The position numbers and the translations under genes were made by a program. 64,000 nt of DNA from Oenanthe sinensis (Eukaryota > Streptophyta > Magnoliopsida > Apiales > Apiaceae): positions 41,387,501 through 41,451,500 of the forward strand of contig CM053813.1 in assembly GCA_028671895.1 (NCBI GenBank), in the 5' to 3' direction. Below the pieces are notes generated by a model. It did no database searches. It saw nothing but the letters and a program-made list of their open reading frames with translations, and was not told where the DNA came from. The first letter of the stretch is position 1; each line of letters opens with the position of its first letter. Positions 23,694 to 33,750 of the stretch are shown here, piece after piece.

Positions 23694-26600
23694 ATGAATT
23701 GTTGGCAAAGAGAGAAGCACTATAATGAGATGTTGCATCAAGTGCAGCAGCAGTTTTTGTCACATAGAGAAGAAACAAACTATAAGCTGATGTTGATAGA
23801 AGAGATGCTGGAATTAGCAATTCAGAAGGTAAATTCAAGTTATAGGACACAGAAGGGGGAATTTCAGGATGAGTTTGTGAATCCTTTTGGCAATATAGGG
23901 AATTGTGGTGGTAAGAACAGAGGAACAGATTCCTTAACTCACCTCAAACTTAAGTTTCCCAGGTATGAGGAGGGAAGAAGAGTTGCGGAATGGATTCAGG
24001 ACTGTGAAGAGTATTTTAAGATCTTTGAGGTGCCTTCAAATAAACAAGTCAGAGTGGCTGGTATGCATCTTGAAGGAGTTGTTAAAAGTTGGTTTCAGAT
24101 CATGGACAAGGAAGGACTAATCTGGTGTTGGAAGGAGTTTTGCTTGCACTTTACAGCCAGATTTGGTGTGATTGAACAGGATTTGGTATTTGATAAGTTC
24201 AAACAGTTAACTCATACTGCCTCGGTTGATCAATATTGTAGCCAGTTTGGGGAGATAATGGAGCAAGTGAAAGCTGAGTTACCTCAGTTGACAGAAGAAT
24301 ACTATGTAGAATGTTTCATTGGGGGGTTACAGGAAGAGTACAAGAGATTCATTAAACTCTTGAATCCCACCACTATTGAAGCATCCTTCAAGAAGGTTAG
24401 AGCTTATGCAAGAAGTGGAGATACTAAGTTGTTCAACAGAAAATCAGGCAAATTCAAGGAGGAAGGAAGGTTATCTCCGATACAAGAAGTAACAATCGTA
24501 AGTTGTGAGGAACAAAATCATGAAGTTTTGTCTATTCCAAGTTTATTGAGTAAGCCGCTCGAAGGAGGTGGTGACAGAGTTATTAAGGCAGTAGAGCCAA
24601 AGATAAAGGATGGTAACTCTGCAGTGCTAACTGAAAGTATTGCTGATACATTGTTGGATCAGTCAGAGGGCACAAAGACATTATGTCAGCAATCCATGGA
24701 GGTGTCTGTCCATGCTATAGAAGGTGTTTATAGTAATCAAACTATAACACTAACTGGGCAGAGAGGACAGAAGGAATTCACTATATTAGTAGATGGAGGT
24801 AGTACACACAGTTTTCTAGATGAGAAAACTGCAGTTAAACTAAAGTGTGAAGTGGTGGAAACAATTCCTATGCAAGTCCTAGTAGCCAATGGAAATCACT
24901 TAACTAGTAAGCATGAATGTGCTGGTTTCAAGTGGAAGGTTGGAGAGCATGATTTTCAAACTACTGTCAGGACTTTGCCTTTAGGCAGCTATGACTTGGT
25001 TTTGGGGGTCGATTGGTTGGGATCATTAGGTCCAGTTACTTTTGATTTCAAGAACCTGTTGCTGCAGTTCAAGCGGGGTGAACAGGTGGTGACTTTGAGA
25101 GGAAATACAACCCCTTTTAAGCCTAGGCTACAGCAGATGAGTGCTAAAGAGTTCATCAGAAGTTGTGAAAGACAAGAACATGGGTTCTTGTATGTGTTGT
25201 ATGCCAATCCAGTTCCAAAATTTACAGAAGTGGTAGAAGGACAGGTCAGTAGCCTTGAAAGATCGAGGGAAACCACATTAGCTGAGGCTGATGAACAGTT
25301 GCAACATCTGTTAAAAGAATATGAGGACATATTTCAGTCACCACAGGAGCTACCCCCTCACAGAGATATTGAGCACTCCATAGATTTAAAGGAGGGGTCC
25401 CAACCATTCTCAATCAGGCCTTATAGGAATTCATTTGATCAAAAGAATGAAATTGAGAAACTCATTGTTGAAATGTTGGATTCTGGAGTGATCAGGCCTA
25501 GTAGTTCCCCATTTGCTTCGCCTATTTTGCTGGTAAAGAAGAAGGATGGAACATGGAGGTTTTGCATTGACTATAGGAAGCTGAATTCATTGACTATAAA
25601 GAATAAATTTCCTATACCACTGATTGAAGAGTTGTTGGATGAGCTGAATGGAGCTGAGTATTTTTCTAAATTGGATCTAAGGGCAGGGTATCATCAAGTG
25701 AGGATGAAGGCTAGAGATATTGAAAAGACAGCATTCAGAACTCACTTGGGCCACTATGAATTCACAGTGATGCCTTTTGGCCTCACAAATGCTCCTGCCA
25801 CTTTTCAGAGCTTAATGAACAAGGTTTTTGCTCCATATCTCAGAAAGTTTACTTTAGTCTTCTTTGATGATATACTTGTGTATTCAAGAACTCAACAAGA
25901 GCATTTGGAGCATCTGGAAACGGTATTTCAGGTTATGAGGCAACATAAGCTGTTTGCTAAGCTTTCCAAGTGTGACTTCATGCAACAGCAAGTAGCCTAT
26001 TTAGGACATGTCATCACAAAACAAGGAGTTGCTGTAGATGAAACTAAAGTGAAGGATATGCTTGCATGGCCAACTCCTAGCAGTGTGAAAGCTTTAAGGG
26101 GTTTCTTGGGCTTATGTGGATATTACAGAAAATTTGTCAAGGACTATGGTTCTATAGCTAAGCCCTTGACCACACTTCTGCAGAAAGATAATTTCAACTG
26201 GTCAGAGGAAGCTGATCAAGCGTTTCAACAATTAAAGCTAGCATTAGCCAGCACTCCAATTTTAAGGTTACCAGACTATAGTAAAGTTTTTACTGTGGAA
26301 TCAGATGCATCAAATAGTGGTATTGGTGCAGTACTTACACAAGAGGGTAGACCTTTAGCTTATTTCAGCAAAGCCTTGGGAATGAAGGGTCAAGCCATGT
26401 CTACATATGAAAAGGAATTGATGGCATTAGTGTCAGCAGTAAAAAAATGGACTCCATATCTGATGGACAAACATTTTTTCATTAAAACTGACCACTGGGC
26501 TCTTAAGTTTTTGGCTGAGCAGAAAGTAAGTAACTTGTTGCAGCAAAAGTGGATTAGTAAGTTGATGGGGTATAACTACACTATTCTGTACAGAAAAGGT

Positions 26601-26741
26601 CAGGAAAATACTGTTGCTGATGCCCTCTCCAGGATGCACGAGGTTTCTACAGGTCAGGAGGAGAATGTTAATCGTTTTGCAGAAGATCCTGAGGACAGGA
26701 TTTATTTGAAGGAGGGGGAAATGTCAGGACAGGGGAGTTAG
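23694..26741 (+). CDS. Gypsy Gag-Pol polyprotein without integrase, about 1,015 aa
   Basis: The first in-frame ATG is 23,694; the open frame reaches 60 bases further upstream without one. Gag core lies at about residues 80-240 (LKFPRYEEGRRVAEWIQDCE, WFQIMDKEG). There is no C-X2-C-X4-H-X4-C zinc knuckle between gag and protease. The protease has ILVDGGSTHSFLD near residue 364 (DGG in place of DSG/DTG, also seen in plant Gypsy). RT spans about 580-770, with KLDLRAGYHQVRM near 660 and the catalytic FFDDILVYS near 724. RNase H spans about 860-980 and keeps its acids: Asp in ESDAS, Glu in TYEKEL, Asp in TDH and Asp in ADALSR. The protein stops 20 bases into the 3' LTR, after a short acidic tail. 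No HHCC or DDE integrase is present. Confidence 0.95.
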   Translation: MNCWQREKHYNEMLHQVQQQFLSHREETNYKLMLIEEMLELAIQKVNSSYRTQKGEFQDEFVNPFGNIGNCGGKNRGTDSLTHLKLKFPRYEEGRRVAEWIQDCEEYFKIFEVPSNKQVRVAGMHLEGVVKSWFQIMDKEGLIWCWKEFCLHFTARFGVIEQDLVFDKFKQLTHTASVDQYCSQFGEIMEQVKAELPQLTEEYYVECFIGGLQEEYKRFIKLLNPTTIEASFKKVRAYARSGDTKLFNRKSGKFKEEGRLSPIQEVTIVSCEEQNHEVLSIPSLLSKPLEGGGDRVIKAVEPKIKDGNSAVLTESIADTLLDQSEGTKTLCQQSMEVSVHAIEGVYSNQTITLTGQRGQKEFTILVDGGSTHSFLDEKTAVKLKCEVVETIPMQVLVANGNHLTSKHECAGFKWKVGEHDFQTTVRTLPLGSYDLVLGVDWLGSLGPVTFDFKNLLLQFKRGEQVVTLRGNTTPFKPRLQQMSAKEFIRSCERQEHGFLYVLYANPVPKFTEVVEGQVSSLERSRETTLAEADEQLQHLLKEYEDIFQSPQELPPHRDIEHSIDLKEGSQPFSIRPYRNSFDQKNEIEKLIVEMLDSGVIRPSSSPFASPILLVKKKDGTWRFCIDYRKLNSLTIKNKFPIPLIEELLDELNGAEYFSKLDLRAGYHQVRMKARDIEKTAFRTHLGHYEFTVMPFGLTNAPATFQSLMNKVFAPYLRKFTLVFFDDILVYSRTQQEHLEHLETVFQVMRQHKLFAKLSKCDFMQQQVAYLGHVITKQGVAVDETKVKDMLAWPTPSSVKALRGFLGLCGYYRKFVKDYGSIAKPLTTLLQKDNFNWSEEADQAFQQLKLALASTPILRLPDYSKVFTVESDASNSGIGAVLTQEGRPLAYFSKALGMKGQAMSTYEKELMALVSAVKKWTPYLMDKHFFIKTDHWALKFLAEQKVSNLLQQKWISKLMGYNYTILYRKGQENTVADALSRMHEVSTGQEENVNRFAEDPEDRIYLKEGEMSGQGS
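26708..26721 (+). promoter_or_regulatory. Polypurine tract
   Basis: GAAGGAGGGGGAAA lies directly before the 3' LTR, the usual primer for plus-strand DNA synthesis. It also codes for the last residues of the polyprotein. Confidence 0.9.
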
Positions 26742-27083
26742 AATAGTTTTAGTAAGGGTATTGTAGTCATTTACTATATGAGGAGGTCTAGTATAAATAT
26801 AGCCTTAGCCTTGTAATTCAGGATGTTTGAACTATTATCAGAAAATGGAACTTGTTCCACAAGTCTCTCTCTCTCTCTAGATTCTGTTATTCTCTCTCTC
26901 TCTAACTGAATTCTCTCTCTAGGGTTTATATCTCTCTAAAACTCACCATTTCTCACATGTTCTCTTGCATTTCTAGCCTAGATTCTCTAATTCCTTGCTT
27001 GTTTTACTGTTCTACACATTCAAATACATAGAAAAACACAAAAACATTAGGAAATCTGGAAAATTACTTGTCAAGGCATGACA
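26722..27083 (+). repeat. 3' LTR of the Gypsy element
   Basis: 362 bases, nearly identical to the 5' LTR: one substitution and two extra bases in a (CT)n run by eye. Confidence 0.95.
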
Positions 27084-27088
27084 CACCC

Positions 27089-27778
27089 TCTGTAACAACA
27101 CAATTAGTCTTGATCAATTGTTGAAAGGTGGAAACAAAATAGTGCTTCATGACGATTATTTGTGGGTATATGAAGAACAAGGAAAGTTATTAATGAAAGT
27201 CAAGAGGTCGTCAAACAGGCTATATAGGATAATTATTGAAGAGAGCAAAGCTGTGTATTTGTTGTCAAAAGTCCTGGTTGTGGCATTCACAAATTGTGCA
27301 TGTCAATTTTCAAGTAATGAAGCTCATGTCAAATAACGAGATAGCATACAGATTACCAAGGTTAGTACAGCCTAAAGAACTATGTGAAGGGTGCTTATTG
27401 TTAAAACAGGCGCGAAAACCATTGTCCTCTCAATCAAGTTTCACTGCTAAGGAAGCCTTGGAGCTGATACATGTTGACCTTTGCGGTCCTATTTCACCAC
27501 CTATACCAGCGGGAAATAGGCACTTTCTTTTATTAGTTGATGATTTCAGTCGTGTAGCGTGGGTCTATATGTTAAACACTAAAGATGAAGAATTAGATGC
27601 TTTCAAAAAATTCAGAGCATCATTTGAAAACGGGTCCAAGCAAGGTATAAAAGTTTTCAGAATAGATAGAGGTGGAAAATTCTCTTCAACCAGATTCACG
27701 TCTTACTGTGAAGGTGCATGCATACTCAGACATTTCACAGCTCTCTACTCTTCACAACCAAAAGGAGTACAACCATGA
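27089..27778 (+). mobile_element. Decayed Copia retrotransposon, continuation (protease end to integrase core)
   Basis: This continues the Copia frame cut at 22,833: VYFIHTL reads across the excised Gypsy element, with CNN following. Then come KRSSNRLYRI, a damaged zinc-binding region, ELCEGCLLLKQARKPL and integrase core AKEALELIHVDLCGPISPP with the first catalytic Asp. FRIDRGGKF follows with the second Asp, ending at HFTALYSSQPKGVQP and a stop. The third catalytic residue, RT and RNase H are absent because the element ends at a junction with an inverted Copia copy at about 27,778. Confidence 0.85.
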
Positions 27779-29311
27779 TTAAACATTTGACCCGGCTAGT
27801 TACTCCTTCGTCCAGTTCATTAAACTTTGAATGTTGTCCTGTCATATGATTGCTAGCGCAGTTGTCCAGGTACCAGAAGTTTGTTTCTGCCTTAAAATCA
27901 CCGTTTGAACTAAGCCTTGGAACAACACTTTTCTCATTTAACAATATTTAACAACACCATGTTACTTTCTCTCTCCACACTCAGACAACATGAGTGCAGG
28001 TTCATCATCGTAGATCTGTGCCAAATTCACTTCAAGCTTTTGTTCTTTGTCACGTCGTGGTTTACAACCTCTGCAGCATAGTGTCCATAAATATCACTAC
28101 CAGTACTTCATACAGAAACATTTCATTTTGCTTCTATCACGACCAGTACTTGCTCCTCGACCACCACTTTCCTCTGTAGGATTATGATGCCCTCTTCCGC
28201 CATTAACATTTCTGATGTGACCTCTACCTCCACCGTGGTAGTCGTTGCTACCTCGAGTTCTCAGACTTGGGGACACCTCTGTTCCTCATTTCCTTGACCT
28301 CTTCATCCATTCTTCCCGAGTGATTAAAAGTTGGTCAATATTGTTTACATCCTGTCCACGAAGCCTTTCTTCGTGTGCTTTGAGTCGTCCAATTATTTCT
28401 TCAACGGACAACTCTTCCATATTCCCAAACTGCTCATGCAATTTGCAGGAATTTTTAATGGACTGCACGAAGCAGTTTCTTCACAACGTAAGTCTCTTTC
28501 ATCTCTTCTCCTAAAACACGAATATTGGTCACCAGGCCACAGCTTAATACAGAAATCATCAAACTGGTATGTCTCCTTCATGCCTAGCGATTCAAACTCG
28601 GTTATTAATATCTGAACTCTTGCTTTCTTCACTCGGTCTACACCCAGACACATTGTTTTAATAGCCTCCCACGCATCCTTTGCTGACTTCTTATCTACAA
28701 GTGACATCAGCATATCCTCATGGACACCTTGATAAATTGGAGCCAATGCAATTTTGTATGTGCTCATCTCGACTGTCACCTTGGAGTCACTAGGTTCAAC
28801 AGCTTCCCATACTCCTTGGGCCTGCATGAATACTTTCATCTTTAAGGACCAGTGTAGTTGTTCTTTGCCAACATTGGGTAGCTTAAACCAACAAAGCCTT
28901 CTTTGCTTTTGTGTGTGTCCATTGATGTGATCATGAGCATGTATTTGGCATTCAATAACCGTGAGCTTTAATGGCAGATGTTGAATATATGAAAAGTAAT
29001 AAGTTGTTATATTGAAACACACACTGTATGGAACAAAAGAACTGTATATACATAAAACTGAGAAAAATAAAAGACGTTCAGTAGTTGTTAACTCTTGAAT
29101 GTATACATGCAATATAACTGAATACACACACATGGTGGTCGGTACAAAATATGAACAGATTAGCAGAATCCTAAAACTAAGCAACTACTTCTACTTATTC
29201 CATAACGCACCTAAAATTACTTCACTACTATACTAGCTTAGTCTAGCAGCGACTAATACGGTATTTAACGGTTACATACTTTATTTGTATTTGCTTAAAT
29301 AATATCCCAAC
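27779..29311 (-). mobile_element. Second decayed Copia copy, inverted (LTR, gag, start of protease)
   Basis: Reading on the minus strand, the copy starts near 29,311 with TGTTGGGATATTATTT and LTR-like sequence to about 28,985. Gag follows: LHWSLKMKVFMQAQGVWEA, AKDAWEAIKTMCLGVDR and YQFDDFCIKL, then frameshifts. A protease piece FWYLDNCASNHMTG lies near 27,880. It is a separate copy from the plus-strand one, with many differences. It stops at the tail-to-tail junction near 27,778. Confidence 0.85.
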
Positions 29312-32300
29312 AAATTATTCAAATTGATAATTTAATGATTCATCAATGTATATGATTTATTATTTACATTTTCCAAGAAAAACTTAGTTTTATGATTAAT
29401 TACACGTAAATTTTGAAATTTGTAATTCATTTTGCTTATACACAAAATAGCTTTAGTCCTTGTACCTACAACAAACTCCTTGTAGCTCTCTGTTATTTTA
29501 CGAGCTTCAAATTCTTCCTCTTTGTTGAGGAGCAAATAATCCTCATTTACATGCATTGAACTTGAAAGATTTTAGTTACTTTTATATATAATTAATTAGT
29601 AGAAAATGAAAGTGAGTGAGTTTAAGGAGGATTGTTGGAGAAAATGTTGGATTTTATCTCCTAAATATTTAAGTTGTAATTTAATTATATTATTTTTAAT
29701 AAAAATGTAAGAAGTTTGTTGAAGTTGATCCAACAATCAAAATAAGTCAAAAAATTTCTTTAATAATGATATTGATACATTTGATTCTAAAAATTTGATA
29801 AAACCATTCGAAAAAATAACGTTTGAGAGTTCTTGGGTTGTTGTATGCGGAATATACGGAATAAATTTATAAATGTATTCCTAAAGCAAGATCGATAACG
29901 ACATTTCATACTCACGTGCTACTGGGAGTACCAGTCGTAAATTTCCAAAATATCATGCTACTAAATTGACGAATAAGTGGAGTTAGTTTTTGTAATTTAG
30001 TCGTCATCTGAAAGAGCAAAAGAAATTCTAGAGAAAAGCATGCATGCAGGTAATGCATGGGCTCCAATTCCGGGACAGATTTCCCGACCGTATCCAACAT
30101 TAGATTCTGGCGTGACATTTTTTTGTCAGAACTGTTTTACTACCACAACTATAGTTTATAGTATGTGTCACTGATGTGTACATGTACACTGTATTCTACT
30201 ACTACTACTACTGTAATATATATAGCACTCATTTTGTAAGTTCTAACACTGTTGGTACTGTGGCATGCATGCTGTATCAGAATGTAGTCCAATTTGTTTC
30301 TTATTTCTTTCTAAACTAGCAAGTAGCAGCACCTCTCTTTCACGACTTACATACGAACATCACTTTCCCATCAGATTGTTAATATTTAATAAGATACGAA
30401 ATTTAAAAGAAATGAAAATAATAGAAATATATATATATTTCTTTCATCTCAATTTATCTGTTTTGTTTAATTTTTAGTCAAACTAATTAAATTTTGACTA
30501 AAATTTTCATTTATTATATAATTTTTAGAATTATTCCATTAATAATTATATATAATTTATTTACTTAAAAATATATTTTTTAAATTTTTTAAATTATAAA
30601 AAATACTTTATAAATTGCAATATTTTAATTTTAATTAATTTAGAACAGATAGAATATATGAAAATTATATTATTTATGTAAATATTTTTATTGCTTAATA
30701 TTAATTGCAAGGTATATACTATAACATATATATGTTTGTCAGCGGTCGTCTAATCTCATACTCAATTTACAAATAACATCTATTGCAGCTAAGTAACTGT
30801 GGCCTCGATCAGTCATTTATACACCAATATTTGATCGTGCTTGTTTGCTCAGCTCGTCCCCTCTTTTAATATTTTTTTTAATTCATTAGGTGAAATTAAT
30901 TTTAATGTCCATATATATTTCAATATTTCATGGAAAATGGCAAACCTCTGTTGTAACCGAAGTCATTTTTTAAGGAATATAAATTCAGGATTTCTAACTT
31001 TTTCTTTATCAAACTTTTGGGACCTGACTCCCATTTTATTCATTTCTCTATAACTTAGACATGCTTTTACTTACAAACAAATTAGAAAAAAAAACACCCA
31101 TTTTACTTTAAATGGCTTATCATATAAGGAATCTGTTTTTTGAATTTTCAATTCTATTAATAATACTGCATTATGGCCAAAAAAATAAAATACTGCATTA
31201 AGTGAGTTTATAATAGCTCTATAGCTAATTTTTAGCAATGTTTTAATTTGTTATTAATATTTAATTTTAAATATTTTTAATGAAGTATGTTTTATTAGTT
31301 TAGTTTTAGCTTTTTTAAATTATTTTTGGATAATTAGTATTTAATAAATGATTATTTTCTTCCTAATTTACTCTTTTTAGTTTTAATTTATTTTAATTAT
31401 CTTATATTTTATGTTGGTTAATAAATCTTTATTATATAAATGTATCTAATATATGTATATTATTATATGTTTGTCAATAATATTGTATTATATATTTTTT
31501 AATATTATATATACAACCCGTTCAAATATCTTCAAAAAGAATTGAATATTTCACACATATCTACAGTTTCTCATTCGCAACTATAAATTACAGAATAGTT
31601 AAGTCACTAAATTGAACAGTGTGACTGTGGCACAAAATGAATAATTTTTGAACAAAATATGAAAAGGAGTTGGTAAGGATATAATTTTTGAACTGTAAAT
31701 ATTTTACATCAAACTTTTGTTTAAGAGCATGTCGTGAATTTATAAGAGAAAATTAATTCAAACTTTCTGAATTAATTCGAGACAAAATTCACTAATTTTT
31801 AAGAGAAATTAATTCAAACTTTCGGGGATTATAGACCATTTATTATCCAAGTTTTTATTTTATTTTTTCAAATTTTGTGATCCTTCAATATTTAAATATT
31901 TTTAATTCACATTTTTCATTTTTAAATTGACTAACAAACATTAATCTTGTCTTCTGAAGTGTCAATTGAATAATTAAAAAGAAACAATAGTTGCAATCTA
32001 AGTAGGATATTTCGTGGTAACTAAATATATAATATACTATATTTATTATATTATTAAAATTGAAATATTAAAAATTTGATAATGTTCGGTATTTGGATCC
32101 GTTATTATTTGACTTAATTTTTAAATGTTTTTTCCTAATTAAAATAAATCTCAAATTAATCTTCTAACTAAAACACATCTCATATTAATAATCTAAACAA
32201 AACACACAAACATTATCCTATTAAAATAAAAATATATATAAATAACAATAAATAAAATATAAGTTGATATTATAAAAATAAAAATAAATTCAAATTATAT

Positions 32301-33750
32301 AAAAAAATTATTAAAAAATATGATACATCCATCGCACGAGATATAAACTAGTATATATTATAGAGTTGAGTTATCTGACGTCTCCAACAAAAACGCGGTG
32401 ATTTCACAAAACGTTGAGCATAAATGAGAAGATTGGTTACGAAGAAAGAAAACGTTGAGCATAAATGAGAAGATTGGTTACGAAGAAAGACGAAGATGGA
32501 TTCATATTCACATAGATAAGAATTATATAGGACGAAGAAAAGCATAAAATCTGTTTATTTATTGATTCAACTCTATCCCAGAGGATAGAAAGGACTTCTA
32601 TTGGAATAGTTATCGAAATTTCTAGTAGTAGGGCAAATTGAATATATCTTTAGTTCATATATAACTAGTCAATATTTAATATCAATCACATATACATGTC
32701 TTTCTTCAAATCCCCATATAACTTTTTCCAATAAATACATACAATTATATGAACTTAAAGGAATTGAAATATTTAAAATGATGAACTGGGTATTAGGATT
32801 TTTGGAAATAAATGTGAGATTAGGGTTTTTGAACAGAATTGAAGCCAATTTTGATTTAATCAAATATTTAAATGATGATTTAAGAATCCCCAAATTTCTC
32901 TTGAACCCCTATTTTAAATGAAATTGTGTTGGATATATCAAACATGATGACTGATTCTATATATTATCATATAATATTATTAAATGTGGTCTAATTAGCC
33001 TTTAGTTGAAATAGTTTGATGATGAAATAAGAATTTTCAATTTGATGATGAACCCTAATTGGCAACTGCCCTAAAATTCCAACTCGACTTTATTTTTAAT
33101 ATTCTATTAGTTAATTTAGGAGGATGCGAACCAGAATAGTTTAAATGTTTTGAGATCATAAAATTTTAAAAACTAGAACATGGACATTTGAATTAATTTT
33201 TCCAATTTTTAAAGCTCAAGTAGGCCTTTTGTTTGAATTGATCCATTTGTAATTCCATCGTCTGATATATCATACAGAGTTCAAAAATTTATTAAGGGGA
33301 CGGGGGGATTAGTATTTGAATCTATAACCCTTAGTCAAGTAATCTAGCAAAATAGCTAGCTCTTAATAACTAATCATCAATGTATAATATACAAATATTT
33401 GCCTTTGCTCATGTAAGGATGCATTGAACATTTGCTTCATATAAACCACATATCTACTCTGTTTGCCAGTATTGGTAGTCATGCCTATAGCCAAGTGAGC
33501 AAATTTACTACAGATAACAAATTTCTGGATAAAATAGGTGACACACTGACACTTATTGTGACAAAGAAAGTATATTACTAACATTACAATTTAAAAAGAA
33601 CCTAACAAATGCACAGATCTCTCACAACAAAAGTGTCTGCGAAGGTCCCCACATATGCAGCATTACCTCAATGTTTCCGCGCGCGCGGGGTGGGGGGGAC
33701 AGTACTCAAAAAGAAAACAATAGAGATAATGCAACTGAAAATAGATTCTT
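29312..33750. other. AT-rich spacer
   Basis: No gene is supported. A 41-base tandem duplication lies at 32,411-32,489. A Stowaway-like half element may lie near 30,440-30,650. CATCGCACGAGATATAAACTAGT near 32,330-32,352 resembles a Helitron 3' end (CTAGT). A GC-rich spot with CGCGCGCGGGG lies near 33,677. The final 100 bases are the presumed 3' UTR of the ICR gene. Confidence 0.5.
32411..32489. repeat. 41-base tandem duplication
   Basis: ACGTTGAGCATAAATGAGAA begins two adjacent near-identical copies at 32,411 and 32,452. Confidence 0.9.

Larger units (their letters stand above)
22834..27083 (+). mobile_element. Complete young Ty3/Gypsy LTR retrotransposon lacking integrase
   Basis: A 4,250-base element bounded by TG...CA LTRs (22,834-23,193 and 26,722-27,083) and flanked by CACCC. 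It has a tRNA-Met type primer site and a purine tract. The LTRs differ, by eye, at one base (AAGAGG versus AGGAGG near position 75) and by one CT unit in a microsatellite, so insertion is recent. One long frame encodes gag, protease, RT and RNase H. No integrase domain lies between RNase H and the 3' LTR, so movement would need integrase from a relative. It is inserted in a decayed Copia element. Confidence 0.95.

Noticed and set aside
23518..23850. Minus-strand frame at the start of the Gypsy coding region
   Set aside because: Shadow of the leader and gag region.
24989..25330. Cys/Ser-rich minus-strand frame inside the Gypsy polyprotein
   Set aside because: Shadow of the protease-RT linker; no knuckle pattern with correct spacing.
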